From the NCBI GenBank assembly GCA_910578115.1, contig CAJTPO010000023.1, positions 1 through 64,000 of the forward strand: DNA of 64,000 bases. The letters are read 5' to 3'. This DNA comes from an uncultured Lachnospiraceae bacterium. GTDB lineage: Bacteria; Bacillota; Clostridia; Lachnospirales; Lachnospiraceae. The position numbers and the translations under genes were made by a program. Under the pieces are notes generated by a model. The model worked only from the letters and a program-made list of their open reading frames with translations, had not been told where the DNA came from and searched no databases. Below are positions 22,713 to 31,521 of the stretch, piece after piece. Position 1 is the stretch's first letter; each line of letters opens with the position of its first letter.

Positions 22713-24519
22713 TGTTCTGCTCCTCTGAATCCGGCAGTACAGCGGGCATTCTCACCAGCACAGTCGTGTACAGATTGACAGAACTGGATATGGAAAGCCC
22801 ATATTCCGAACCAAACAACAGCTGCAGCCTCTTGTTGATATTGCTGACACCGATGCTGTTAAAGCGTCCTGTCTCCTGATTGTTCTTTTCTTCAAAAAGA
22901 ATATGTCCTATCTCGTCCTCTGTCATGCCCTTTCCATTATCCGTCACACTGAAACAGAGCATATCTCCTTCTCTGTAACCCTTGATGGAAATCTGCCCCC
23001 GCCTGCTTTTCAGAGATAAGATACCGTGAATAATCGAGTTCTCTACAATCGGCTGCAATACCAGATGCGGCATCCTGCATGACAGAATCTGCGGATCTAT
23101 CTGCATCTGTACCGTAAATTTCCCAAACATCCTGTAATCCTGAATATTGATATAACTTTGCAGCATGGATATCTCATCCTCCACCGCAACAAACCGGTCA
23201 TCCGTCTGGATACAGTCTCTTAACAGATCCACCAGTGAATTGGCTATATTCTCAATTCCTGTTTCCCCTTTGGCAGCCGCCATGCTTGCAATCATATTCA
23301 GCGTATTGGCAAGAAAATGCGGGTTGATCTGTGCCTGCAGCGTCTGAATCTCCAACTTCCTTTTCTGCACTTCATATCCACGTATATCTGTGATCATCTG
23401 ATTCAGCCTCAGAATCATCTGGTTGAACGTGTGAGACATAAAGGTCAGCTCATCATTTCCCACATCTTGAATGATACTGTCACTGTTCTCATCTTCATAC
23501 TCTTTCATGGCATGGATAATATGATTTACAGGAGACAAAATGCTGGATGCGACCACCACTGAAATTACAATGGAAAACAGAATGCATACCGATACCGTGA
23601 TACCCAGCTTGATCGACAACTGTTTGGAATCCACACGAAAAAAGGATTCCGGCACAATCGATACAATCCGCCAGTCCGTTCCCATGATCTGTGCATAATT
23701 GACAATCTGTTTTCCGCCGTTCCATATGACGGAAAACGTACCGCCCTGTGCTTCCTGCAGTTTCTGCAGAAAAGTTTCCTTCCCAATCTTCTTCGCCAGC
23801 TCACTGGTATACTTCGACGAAACAATCACCCCGTCCTGATCAACGATAAAGGATCTTGCATCAATCTGTGACAGAGTATCTTCAAACACCTCTGAAACCC
23901 TGTTCTCGTCAATTCTCATAACAAGGTAGCCAATGGGTTTCCACGACTTCTTATCCTTAATCTGCCTGCATAAAATAATGCTGTTGGATGCATTGACGGA
24001 TACAAGCACGCCGCTCCTTTCACTTTCCTCACATTTCTCCACAATATATGCCAGTTCCGCCTGCGTGGGATGAAACCGGTATGCATACGGTCCATACATG
24101 GTCGCTTTTTGCAGATCAGACGTATAAATACTGATCTCCGTTACCATATCATTATAGACGAATTTCTTCTTCATATCCTTATCAAAAACAGCCTGTGCCG
24201 TATGCAGCGCTACCGGATCATACCGGTCAAAGTTATTCAATATATTCTGTATGATATCGGAATACGATATCTCCACACCGTCAGAAATAATCTTCTGCAT
24301 CTTACTTCCCAGATAAACCGCCGTCTGACCATTTACCGTGGATATCATTTTATTGATGTTATTGAACATGGTGTCACTGGATTGCTTGAACAGAACAAGG
24401 CAGCATAATAAGATCGGCAGCAGAAAAGAAACAAGAAACAAAATAATCAGTCTACTTCCGATTCTCGTACTTCGAATAAACAGGACCGCTTTATCTTTCA
24501 TCAATTTTATCATACCCAT
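22705..24519 (-). CDS. YesM-type sensor histidine kinase
   Basis: 604 aa from ATG 24519 behind AGGAGATAAATGAT. Membrane helices lie near residues 17-40 and 290-315, with a dCache-like extracellular sensor between them. A HAMP linker follows, then a His_kinase domain with the phosphorylated His in QAQINPHFLANTLN, and an HATPase with VENSIIHG and DNGKGM. It probably senses an extracellular sugar, directly or through the binding protein, and phosphorylates the AraC-type regulator. Confidence 0.92.
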   Translation of the reverse strand: MGMIKLMKDKAVLFIRSTRIGSRLIILFLVSFLLPILLCCLVLFKQSSDTMFNNINKMISTVNGQTAVYLGSKMQKIISDGVEISYSDIIQNILNNFDRYDPVALHTAQAVFDKDMKKKFVYNDMVTEISIYTSDLQKATMYGPYAYRFHPTQAELAYIVEKCEESERSGVLVSVNASNSIILCRQIKDKKSWKPIGYLVMRIDENRVSEVFEDTLSQIDARSFIVDQDGVIVSSKYTSELAKKIGKETFLQKLQEAQGGTFSVIWNGGKQIVNYAQIMGTDWRIVSIVPESFFRVDSKQLSIKLGITVSVCILFSIVISVVVASSILSPVNHIIHAMKEYEDENSDSIIQDVGNDELTFMSHTFNQMILRLNQMITDIRGYEVQKRKLEIQTLQAQINPHFLANTLNMIASMAAAKGETGIENIANSLVDLLRDCIQTDDRFVAVEDEISMLQSYINIQDYRMFGKFTVQMQIDPQILSCRMPHLVLQPIVENSIIHGILSLKSRRGQISIKGYREGDMLCFSVTDNGKGMTEDEIGHILFEEKNNQETGRFNSIGVSNINKRLQLLFGSEYGLSISSSVNLYTTVLVRMPAVLPDSEEQNNV

Positions 24520-24596
24520 ATCATTTATCTCCTGTAAGTTTTCAATAACATCATATAAAATATAACACAACTGCAGGTCCGGCGAATAATTAAATT

Positions 24597-24643
24597 AAAA
24601 AAACAGATCTCCCGATAAAAATTTATCACCGGAAGATCTGTTC
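24597..24643 (-). terminator. terminator of the cation exchanger gene
   Basis: On the minus strand AACAGATCT/AGATCTGTT enclose GATAAA/TTTATC in a nearly continuous hairpin ending in a run of seven T. It lies about 100 bases past the exchanger stop and insulates the kinase gene. Confidence 0.85.
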
Positions 24644-24664
24644 TCCGTTCTTCATATTTAATTT

Positions 24665-24700
24665 CTATAGTTAACGACATTGGAAATTTCGTTTACTATA
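24665..24700. repeat. MITE-like element, short copy C
   Basis: CTATAGTTAACGACATTGG at the left and CGTTTACTATA at the right match the two ends of the longer copies at 47810 and 61411. The central 70 bases are missing, so this is an internally deleted copy of 36 bp. Confidence 0.65.
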
Positions 24701-24739
24701 TATCCATTCAATCTTCGGCTTTACACTCCGCAAACTCTG

Positions 24740-25681
24740 TCACCCGATCAAATACACAAAATACACCGCGTACCCCGCCAGCAGACACACACCGCCCAGT
24801 CTGCCAAGCCTGTGCTTCCTGCATACCAGCACCCACAGAAGCGCAGCCGCCGCAATGCACGCCACGCTGTCCACCAGGAAATCGGAAACATAGGTGACCG
24901 GCGTGATCAGGGCCGACGTGCCGACTACGAAGAGTATATTGAAAATATTGCTGCCCACGATATTGCCCACCGCGATATCCGCCTTGCCCTTGACTGCCGC
25001 CGTTGCGGAAGTCACAAGCTCCGGCAGCGACGTGCCGAAGGCCACGATCGTCAGGCCGATCAGACGCTCACTCATGCCGAAGATACGCGCCAGTTCCGTG
25101 GCCGCATCCACCGCCACATCGGAACCAAAGACGATCATCACGCCGCCGAGCACGATCAGCAGGAGCATTTTCCAGACAGGCATTTCTTTGTCCTCACCGG
25201 GCAGCTCCTCCGGCATGTCCCCTCCGTGCTTCGCCATCCACAGCAGATACAGCAGATAACAGATCATCAAGGCCCAGAGAATAAGGCCGTCCGTAAAGGC
25301 CACCACGTTATCTGTCAGGCCAAGCCCCATCAAAAGCCCCGTCACCGCAATGACGAAGGGAATCTCATAGCGTACCGTTGATTTCTGTACCGCGATCGGC
25401 TTGATGACCGAGGTGATCCCCAGAATCAAAAGAACATTCAAAATATTACTGCCCACAATATTGCCGATGGTAATCTCCGCGCTTCCCTTAAGCGCCGCCG
25501 ACACGCTGACTGCCGCCTCCGGCAAAGATGTACCCATGGCCACGATCGTCAGACCGATCACCAGCTGCGGAATACCGAACTTCTCCGCCAGCTTACCCGC
25601 ACCTTCCACAAACCAGTCCGCCCCTTTGACGAGAAGAACGAACCCCACTGCCAACAACACCAACTGAACTACCACTGCCAT
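24740..25681 (-). CDS. CaCA family cation exchanger (YrbG-like)
   Basis: 313 aa from ATG 25681 behind AAAGGAGCAGGGTATT. The protein is two homologous halves of about five membrane helices. Each carries the alpha-repeat ion-binding motif: VAMGTSLPEAAVSVSAA with GNIVGSNILNVLL, and VAFGTSLPELVTSATAA with GNIVGSNIFNILF. CaCA exchangers swap Ca2+ or similar cations for Na+ or H+. The gene lies behind a yybP-ykoY riboswitch, which senses Mn2+, so Mn2+ efflux or handling is the more likely role here. Confidence 0.93.
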   Translation of the reverse strand: MAVVVQLVLLAVGFVLLVKGADWFVEGAGKLAEKFGIPQLVIGLTIVAMGTSLPEAAVSVSAALKGSAEITIGNIVGSNILNVLLILGITSVIKPIAVQKSTVRYEIPFVIAVTGLLMGLGLTDNVVAFTDGLILWALMICYLLYLLWMAKHGGDMPEELPGEDKEMPVWKMLLLIVLGGVMIVFGSDVAVDAATELARIFGMSERLIGLTIVAFGTSLPELVTSATAAVKGKADIAVGNIVGSNIFNILFVVGTSALITPVTYVSDFLVDSVACIAAAALLWVLVCRKHRLGRLGGVCLLAGYAVYFVYLIG

Positions 25682-25767
25682 AATACCCTGCTCCTTTCTC
25701 ATCCTGCCGTCATCTGCGGCATACCTTTTGCGCGATCCTCAACTCTCGCCGGAGGCATCAGGCAAAC

Positions 25768-25892
25768 AAAAAGAGACCTCCGGCATTTTCGATGCTAAAA
25801 GTCTCGTTCTTTCTAAGTAGAAAGCTAGAAAGCGTGTAAACATGGCGTGCGCCAGGGTATGTTGCTTACACAGGATAACTACTCCCTCTTAA
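25768..25892 (-). promoter_or_regulatory. yybP-ykoY (Mn2+) riboswitch with terminator
   Basis: On the minus strand the leader has P1 UUAAGAG/CUUUUAG (25886-25892 and 25795-25801), the conserved GGGAGUAG, GCAACAUACC with GGCG/CGCC, and CGAGAC before the P1 closing strand. These are the core features of yybP-ykoY RNAs. The P1 3' strand lies inside an intrinsic terminator at 25768-25805 (GAGAC/GUCUC arms, then UUUUU). Ligand binding should hold P1 and prevent termination, switching the exchanger on. Confidence 0.82.
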
Positions 25893-25921
25893 CGTGTACT
25901 ACATTTGTATCGCATGACGGT

Positions 25922-25950
25922 AGCGTACCACAGGATGATTTCCCTGTCAA
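25922..25950 (-). promoter_or_regulatory. promoter upstream of the riboswitch
   Basis: TTGACA at 25945-25950 and TACGCT at 25922-25927 on the minus strand, 17 bases apart. Transcription would begin near 25915, about 23 bases before the aptamer. Confidence 0.65.
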
Positions 25951-26041
25951 GACAGCAATTCCCATTCTTTGCGGATTTTATACAGCATTTTATACATCTG
26001 CTGTTCCATGCCAACCTGAAAAGAATGATCGCGACATCTTC

Positions 26042-27430
26042 TTAATGTATCTTTGCCAGCGATTCCTCCGACAATATCTTCCGGATATTCAGCATGAAAA
26101 GCACAGACGCCGTAGCCGCCGAGATCGTGTCGGAGATCGGCTCCGCCCAGTATACCCCCATCACGCCCACAAAACGCGGCAGGATGATGGCCAGCGGAAT
26201 CAGCAGGATGATCTTGCGCAGCACGGCGATAAACAGGGAGATCTTCGCCTGTCCCAGCGCAAGGAAGGTGGGCTGGATACCGTTCTGCAGACCGAACACC
26301 AGCATACCCGCCATAAAGATCGGCATCACTTCCCCGGTAAGTGCCACCAGCTGCGTCTCATTGGTAAAGAATCCGGCATAAAATCTCGGCAGGAGCATGG
26401 CGGTTGCCGTGGAAAGGAACCGGAAGCCGAAGCACATCCCGATCATCCAGCGGTACAGAAGCTTCACCCTGTCGAAATTCCTGGATCCGTAGTTGTAACT
26501 GACGATGGGCGTCATCCCCTGTGTGAATCCGTTGATGGGCGCGGAGAAAAGCTGCATGATGCTCTGCATGATGGTGAGCGATCCCACATGCAGATCTCCG
26601 CCGTAAGCCTGCAGGCCGTGATTTAATACGATGCTGATAAAGCTCTCCGTGGCGTTCATGATAAAGGGCGAAATTCCCAGCGAGAACACGCTTCCCAGGA
26701 TCCGTCCCTCCAGACGCATACAGCTTCTGCGGACTTTCAGGGACGTCTTTTTTCCCAGTAAAAAGGACATCACCCAGGCGGCGCTCAGTCCCTGCGAGAT
26801 CACGGTAGCGATGGCCGCTCCTTTTACCCCCATATGCAGGCCGAAGATAAAGACCGGATCCAGCACGATATTGGCCACCGCGCCGATCAACACAGAAAAC
26901 ATGGCGATCCGGGGCTGGCTCTGGCAGATGATAAAGGCGTTAAGCCCCAGCGCCAGCTCCACAAAAAGGGTGCCCAGCAGATAGATCGACAGATAGTCCA
27001 TGGCGTAGCCTATGGTGGCGTCGCTGGCTCCGAACATATACAGCAGCGGTCTTTGAAACGCATAGAAAAATGCCATCAGCGCCACCGTACAAAGCATAAG
27101 GAAGCTGACGCTGTTGCCCAGGATCTTTTCCGCATGTTCCCTGTCCCCTTTGCCCAGCCAGATGGCCGCCAGCGGCGCCGCGCCATTGCTGATAAAAGCA
27201 GAAAAAGCCGAGATAAATACCGTGATACAGAAGGTCACGCCTACCCCCGTCAGGGCATTGGCTCCCACCCCTTCCATATGGCCGATATAGATCCGGTCGA
27301 TAATGCTGTATAAAATATTGATGATCTGCGCCAGGATAGCCGGCAGCGTCATGCCTGCCATCAGCCTGCCGATGGGCTGCGTCGCCATCCGTTCTTCCCG
27401 TGTCATCACTGATTTCGTTTCTGTTGCCAT
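26042..27430 (-). CDS. MATE family efflux transporter
   Basis: 462 aa with twelve predicted membrane helices in two homologous halves. PAILAQIINILYSIIDRIYIGHM at the start and NIVLDPVFIFGLHMGVKGAAIATVISQ in the middle are standard MATE motifs. These transporters export drugs or metabolites using Na+ or H+ gradients. It stands alone, divergent from the lipase gene. Substrate unknown. It differs from the second MATE gene at 36805, so they are not a recent duplicate. Confidence 0.93.
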   Translation of the reverse strand: MATETKSVMTREERMATQPIGRLMAGMTLPAILAQIINILYSIIDRIYIGHMEGVGANALTGVGVTFCITVFISAFSAFISNGAAPLAAIWLGKGDREHAEKILGNSVSFLMLCTVALMAFFYAFQRPLLYMFGASDATIGYAMDYLSIYLLGTLFVELALGLNAFIICQSQPRIAMFSVLIGAVANIVLDPVFIFGLHMGVKGAAIATVISQGLSAAWVMSFLLGKKTSLKVRRSCMRLEGRILGSVFSLGISPFIMNATESFISIVLNHGLQAYGGDLHVGSLTIMQSIMQLFSAPINGFTQGMTPIVSYNYGSRNFDRVKLLYRWMIGMCFGFRFLSTATAMLLPRFYAGFFTNETQLVALTGEVMPIFMAGMLVFGLQNGIQPTFLALGQAKISLFIAVLRKIILLIPLAIILPRFVGVMGVYWAEPISDTISAATASVLFMLNIRKILSEESLAKIH

Positions 27431-27584
27431 TTGATCTTCCCTCGGTTATGATATATATAATACTAAACACGCTGCATCGTCTATGCAGTTTTTGAAACTG
27501 TCATGATGCATCATATACCATATTCCGGTTTTTGGCAACCGTTAACGGCCATCTCATTTCGTAAGCATAAAGGATACAAAAGCC

Positions 27585-28976
27585 ATGAAAAAAATACTCT
27601 GCAAAATTTTATCCTGCTGCCTGATCCTTCTGACGCTCAATCTGCGCCTCCTCTGCCGCCTTCCGTATGCCGGCACAAATCCGGCCGCCCCGCTCCCTTC
27701 CTGGTGTACGGCGGCGGAAATCCTGGGGTATCTTCTGATCGTATACATCAATTTCTTCCCGCTCTTAAGTGTGCACAGGACTTCCACCACCCGCAACAAA
27801 GTTCTGGAAGACGGTACGGCCCTGCTGCAGATCTTCCTCGCGACCACGGTCTTTGAAACCGTCTGCTGCACTGCCGGACTGTTCCGGGTTATCGTCCTCG
27901 GGCAAACCAGTGTCCCTTTCCTTTCTTCGTGGACGTTCTGGCTGCGCTACCTTCTGAGTGTCTTCCTCGTGGAGCTTCTTCTGTTCTGGAACGGGATTCT
28001 GCGCGTCTACCTGACTTCGGCACAGCTGGGGATCAGGTGGCGGGTGATCGGGATCGTCTGCGGTTTTATGCCTCTGGTACACCTCTACGTACTGTGCCGG
28101 ATCATCCGCATCGCCGGCAGCGAAGTGCTGCTGGAAGAGGAGAAGTATCTGCTGAACCGGATCCGGGCCGAGAATCAGGAATGTCATACCAGATACCCGA
28201 TCCTTCTCGTGCACGGCGTCTTCTTCCGGGACTTCCGGTTCTTCCAATACTGGGGCCGGATCCCCGGCGAACTGAAACGAAACGGGGCCATGCTTTTCTA
28301 CGGCAATCAACAGTCGGCCGCTTCCGTGGCGGAATGCGGACAGGAACTGGCCGGGCGCATCCGGCAGATCCTCGCGGAAACAGGCTGTGAGAAGGTAAAT
28401 ATCATCGCCCACTCCAAGGGCGGTCTGGACAGCCGCTACGCCATCTCCAGGGGCGGGGCCGCTCCTTACGTGGCTTCCCTGACCACCGTCAACACGCCCC
28501 ACAGAGGATGTATCTTTGCGGATTATCTGCTGGACAGGATACCGGACAGGGTATGTCAAAGTGTAGCCGTCAAATACAACGCCGCCCTGAAACGGTTCGG
28601 GGATAAGGAGCCTGATTTTCTGGAAGCCGTACAGGATCTGACCGCCTCCTCCTGCTCCCGTCTGAATGAACTGCTGCCGGACGACCCACGGGTCTACTAC
28701 CAGAGTGTGGGCAGCAGGATGCATCATGCGGTGAGCGGCAGATTCCCTTTAAATATGTCCTATCCGCTTGTAAAGCACTTCGACGGCGAGTGCGACGGGC
28801 TGGTGTCCTTAGACAGCATGAAATGGGGAGCAAAATTTATCTGCCCGGAAGTTCCCACCGGCCGGGGCATTTCCCACGGCGATATGATCGACTTAAATCG
28901 GGAGAACATTCCCGGCTTTGATGTGCGCGAGTTCTACGTCAATCTCGTAAAAGACTTAAAGAACATGGGTTTATGA
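27585..28976 (+). CDS. membrane-anchored lipase-like alpha/beta hydrolase
   Basis: 463 aa. The first 180 residues hold four or five hydrophobic helices, which is unusual for a lipase. The hydrolase domain begins at RYPILLVHGVFFRDF (residues 203-217, oxyanion loop) and has the nucleophile elbow IIAHSKGGLDSRY with S277. GECDGLVSLDSMKWG supplies the likely acid and SHGD the histidine. Related secreted lipases of Firmicutes share the lipase part. The protein is probably held in the membrane with its catalytic domain on one side, acting on lipid substrates. Confidence 0.8.
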   Translation: MKKILCKILSCCLILLTLNLRLLCRLPYAGTNPAAPLPSWCTAAEILGYLLIVYINFFPLLSVHRTSTTRNKVLEDGTALLQIFLATTVFETVCCTAGLFRVIVLGQTSVPFLSSWTFWLRYLLSVFLVELLLFWNGILRVYLTSAQLGIRWRVIGIVCGFMPLVHLYVLCRIIRIAGSEVLLEEEKYLLNRIRAENQECHTRYPILLVHGVFFRDFRFFQYWGRIPGELKRNGAMLFYGNQQSAASVAECGQELAGRIRQILAETGCEKVNIIAHSKGGLDSRYAISRGGAAPYVASLTTVNTPHRGCIFADYLLDRIPDRVCQSVAVKYNAALKRFGDKEPDFLEAVQDLTASSCSRLNELLPDDPRVYYQSVGSRMHHAVSGRFPLNMSYPLVKHFDGECDGLVSLDSMKWGAKFICPEVPTGRGISHGDMIDLNRENIPGFDVREFYVNLVKDLKNMGL

Positions 28977-28983
28977 AAAGACG

Positions 28984-29038
28984 AAATAAGGGAAATCACG
29001 GCCGCCTGCCCGCAGGCCGCGCCGGATTTCCCTTATTT
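28984..29038. terminator. strong bidirectional terminator
   Basis: AAATAAGGGAAATC (28984-28997) pairs perfectly with GATTTCCCTTATTT (29025-29038) around a GC-rich inner stem. It separates the convergent lipase and lipoprotein genes. Confidence 0.85.
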
Positions 29039-29074
29039 TCCTTATCTGTCACTCATGCAGATGTTTACTTTCTA

Positions 29075-31444
29075 TTACTCCGCCATATAGATGGCTACCG
29101 CTTTCTCGATCTCATCCAGCGCCTGCTCGATCGTCTGCTCTCCCTGCATATAGCCTGTGCCCTGTTTGAACACCGCTCCTTCCAGCATCTGATCCGGCAC
29201 ATACGCCGTAGTCAGCTCTGACAGTTCCTGCTTGAAAGCGGCTATGGTCTCATCCGACGGCCAGTACATGGTATAGCCGATCCCGTTGCCGTCCGCATCC
29301 GTCGTATACAGGGACGTGTATTCCCCTTCCGCACCCATAATATCCTCTTTCGGTGTAAACTGGATGTCAAAGGCATTCTGGTTAAGCGGCAGTCCGTCAT
29401 ACTCGCTCTGCACTTCCGCAGACAGGAATGTGCTCATGAAATCTTTCGCCGCATCAATCTGCCCGGAGGCCGCGCTGACCGCCAGCATGGTCGCAGGCTT
29501 AAAGACTTTGGTACACTGTCCCTGCATGGGTATCACTTTCGCATCCTTGGAGGCTTCGTTCCTGGACAGGGATTCCAGTTCCAGATATCCGTACTGGGCA
29601 CACATCCATCCGATCATCATATGCTGCTCTTTGCCGAGATAGGACATAAGATCCAGATAGGCTTCCCAGTCAATCTGCTCCATGCCGACGCCATAATACT
29701 CTGCCAGCCTTCCCATTCTTTCCTCATAGGTTGCCACCATTTCCTGATCCAGACTATCCATCTGAATATCATAGATCCGCTTACACTGTTCCAGATATTC
29801 CTGCAATACCTCTCTGTCGATACTGCCGTCCGCCGTGATCCACTTCGGCGCACTGGTGGCTGCCAGCCTTTTTAAAAGTGCCGCCGCACCGCCGATGCCC
29901 ATGATGCTCTCGCCGGGATGTTCCTGCCGCAGCTGTTCCATCACGTCTGCCAGATCTGACAGATCCTTCACATTCTCCATGCCTTCCGCCGCCGCTGCGA
30001 TCTGCGGGATACCGATCGTGGCCGGCGCCACATAGGCCTTGCCGTCCTTTTTCAGCGCTTCGATCACATTGTCAAAAAGAGGTTCCTCCGCGCTGTACTG
30101 CGCCAGATAATCGGTCAGATCCGCCAACATGCCTTTTTCCACATAAGAATCAAAAGGCAGATCGTCCATCACCAGCAGATCCGGTCCTTCCCCGGCCATG
30201 ATCTGAGTATTCAGCTTCTTGATGGCGTCCTCTCTCGTGACGGAATCCCCGCTGCCCATACCCACCTCATAGGACACGAATACATCCGGGTGCTGTACCT
30301 GATAGCGGGAGACCGCCTGTCTGATATTCGCATTTTCCTGCAGGCTGTAGAGTTTGACCACCTGTTCCGGCACCGATGGCACATCCGGATCGTAGGTAAA
30401 CCGAATCAGCTTGTTTCCTACGAAAAGTCCCAGAAAAGCGTCCCCCTCCAGCTGCATCATATCGGTTATCAGGTAGTGCGGATTGCTAAGCATGGACAGG
30501 CTGCCGTCCACAATCTGTTCCATCATATTACCGCCGACCACATGACGGTGAATCCCCTTGCTGCCGGTGACGTAGATTGTCCCGTCCTCGCCGGGCAGCA
30601 GATAGACGTCGCAGTAATCCGTGCCGTTGAAGCTGCGGCTCTGGTAATTTTCCGCCATAAACTCCGTCAGCACCTGATCCTCAAAGGCCGTTCCCGCCTC
30701 CAGGTCATAGAGCACGGGCATCTCCTGCTCGCCCCAGTCGTTATCGACCACAAGCAGATTATCCCTGACCCACATCCACTGGGGATTATAGTCTAACGTC
30801 AGAATCTGCTCGCAGCTGCCGTCCTGCTGCACTTCGTAGACTCCTCTGTAAGTACTGGCCAAAATGGTTCCGTCTTCCTTGAAGGCCACCTGCTTAAAAT
30901 ACATCTCATCCTCGGTCATCTCCTTCTCCACGGGAACCTGTGTGCCATCCGGCAGGTACAGAGACAGACGCAGGATAAAAGTCACGTCGTCGCCTTCCCC
31001 GCTGCTATCCGCGGTAATCACCGCTGCCGTGCCGTCAGGCCCCATGTACATGTTGCTGATATAAGTTTCATTGGCTTTCAGTTCGGCAAACCAGTCCGGC
31101 GTTTCTGCCGTCCAGGTTGCGCCCTCATCTTTCGATACGAGCATCCCTGCGGATTTGTCCATGATCACCAGGCTGCCGTCCGCCAGCCTGCTCATGCTGC
31201 TGGGTTGTTGCAGCTGTTCAGACAGATCGATCTCTTCCTCCACATACCGGCCCATGGCCACCGGACCGTCCCCGCCGGTCGTTCCGGCCGTACCGTCCTG
31301 CTCCTTTTCCCCGGCAGCGTCCATGCCGCCGTTCGTTTCCTGTTCTCCGCTTCCTGCACCTCCCGTGCCGCAGCCCGCCATGGCAAAGACCATGGAAGCC
31401 GCAAGCAGAAGGCTGAACGCTTTTTTCAGATTCCTTTTCAACAT
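29075..31444 (-). CDS. Asp-box propeller/solute-binding fusion lipoprotein A
   Basis: 789 aa. The lipoprotein signal ends in MAGC at about residues 22-25. A region of about 330 residues follows with repeated strand pairs and one clear Asp-box (SKDEGATW), suggesting a beta-propeller. From about residue 370, with NIRQAVSRYQVQHPDVFVSYEVGMG, the protein is a cluster 1 solute-binding domain. No permease is nearby. A paralogue of equal length lies just upstream, and a two-component system lies beyond that. It may be a surface sensor or capture protein and not a transport component. Confidence 0.8.
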   Translation of the reverse strand: MLKRNLKKAFSLLLAASMVFAMAGCGTGGAGSGEQETNGGMDAAGEKEQDGTAGTTGGDGPVAMGRYVEEEIDLSEQLQQPSSMSRLADGSLVIMDKSAGMLVSKDEGATWTAETPDWFAELKANETYISNMYMGPDGTAAVITADSSGEGDDVTFILRLSLYLPDGTQVPVEKEMTEDEMYFKQVAFKEDGTILASTYRGVYEVQQDGSCEQILTLDYNPQWMWVRDNLLVVDNDWGEQEMPVLYDLEAGTAFEDQVLTEFMAENYQSRSFNGTDYCDVYLLPGEDGTIYVTGSKGIHRHVVGGNMMEQIVDGSLSMLSNPHYLITDMMQLEGDAFLGLFVGNKLIRFTYDPDVPSVPEQVVKLYSLQENANIRQAVSRYQVQHPDVFVSYEVGMGSGDSVTREDAIKKLNTQIMAGEGPDLLVMDDLPFDSYVEKGMLADLTDYLAQYSAEEPLFDNVIEALKKDGKAYVAPATIGIPQIAAAAEGMENVKDLSDLADVMEQLRQEHPGESIMGIGGAAALLKRLAATSAPKWITADGSIDREVLQEYLEQCKRIYDIQMDSLDQEMVATYEERMGRLAEYYGVGMEQIDWEAYLDLMSYLGKEQHMMIGWMCAQYGYLELESLSRNEASKDAKVIPMQGQCTKVFKPATMLAVSAASGQIDAAKDFMSTFLSAEVQSEYDGLPLNQNAFDIQFTPKEDIMGAEGEYTSLYTTDADGNGIGYTMYWPSDETIAAFKQELSELTTAYVPDQMLEGAVFKQGTGYMQGEQTIEQALDEIEKAVAIYMAE

Positions 31445-31471
31445 ATTCTCCTCTTCCTTTCTATGAATCTT

Positions 31472-31499
31472 GTAACCGTACAGATAGCTGTACCGTTAC
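31472..31499. repeat. hairpin between the two lipoprotein genes
   Basis: GTAACCGTACAG and CTGTACCGTTAC form a 12-base inverted repeat with one mismatch around ATAG. It has no T-run in the gene direction, so it is more likely an operator or RNA-processing site than a terminator. Confidence 0.45.
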
Positions 31500-31521
31500 G
31501 TTTTGGCTTTTTCTTCTATCA

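Noticed and set aside
27765..28727. A 320-codon open frame opposite the lipase gene
   Set aside because: It is fully antisense to a gene with clear catalytic motifs, has a composition rich in His, Pro and Gln typical of a reverse frame, and has no ribosome binding site or domain.
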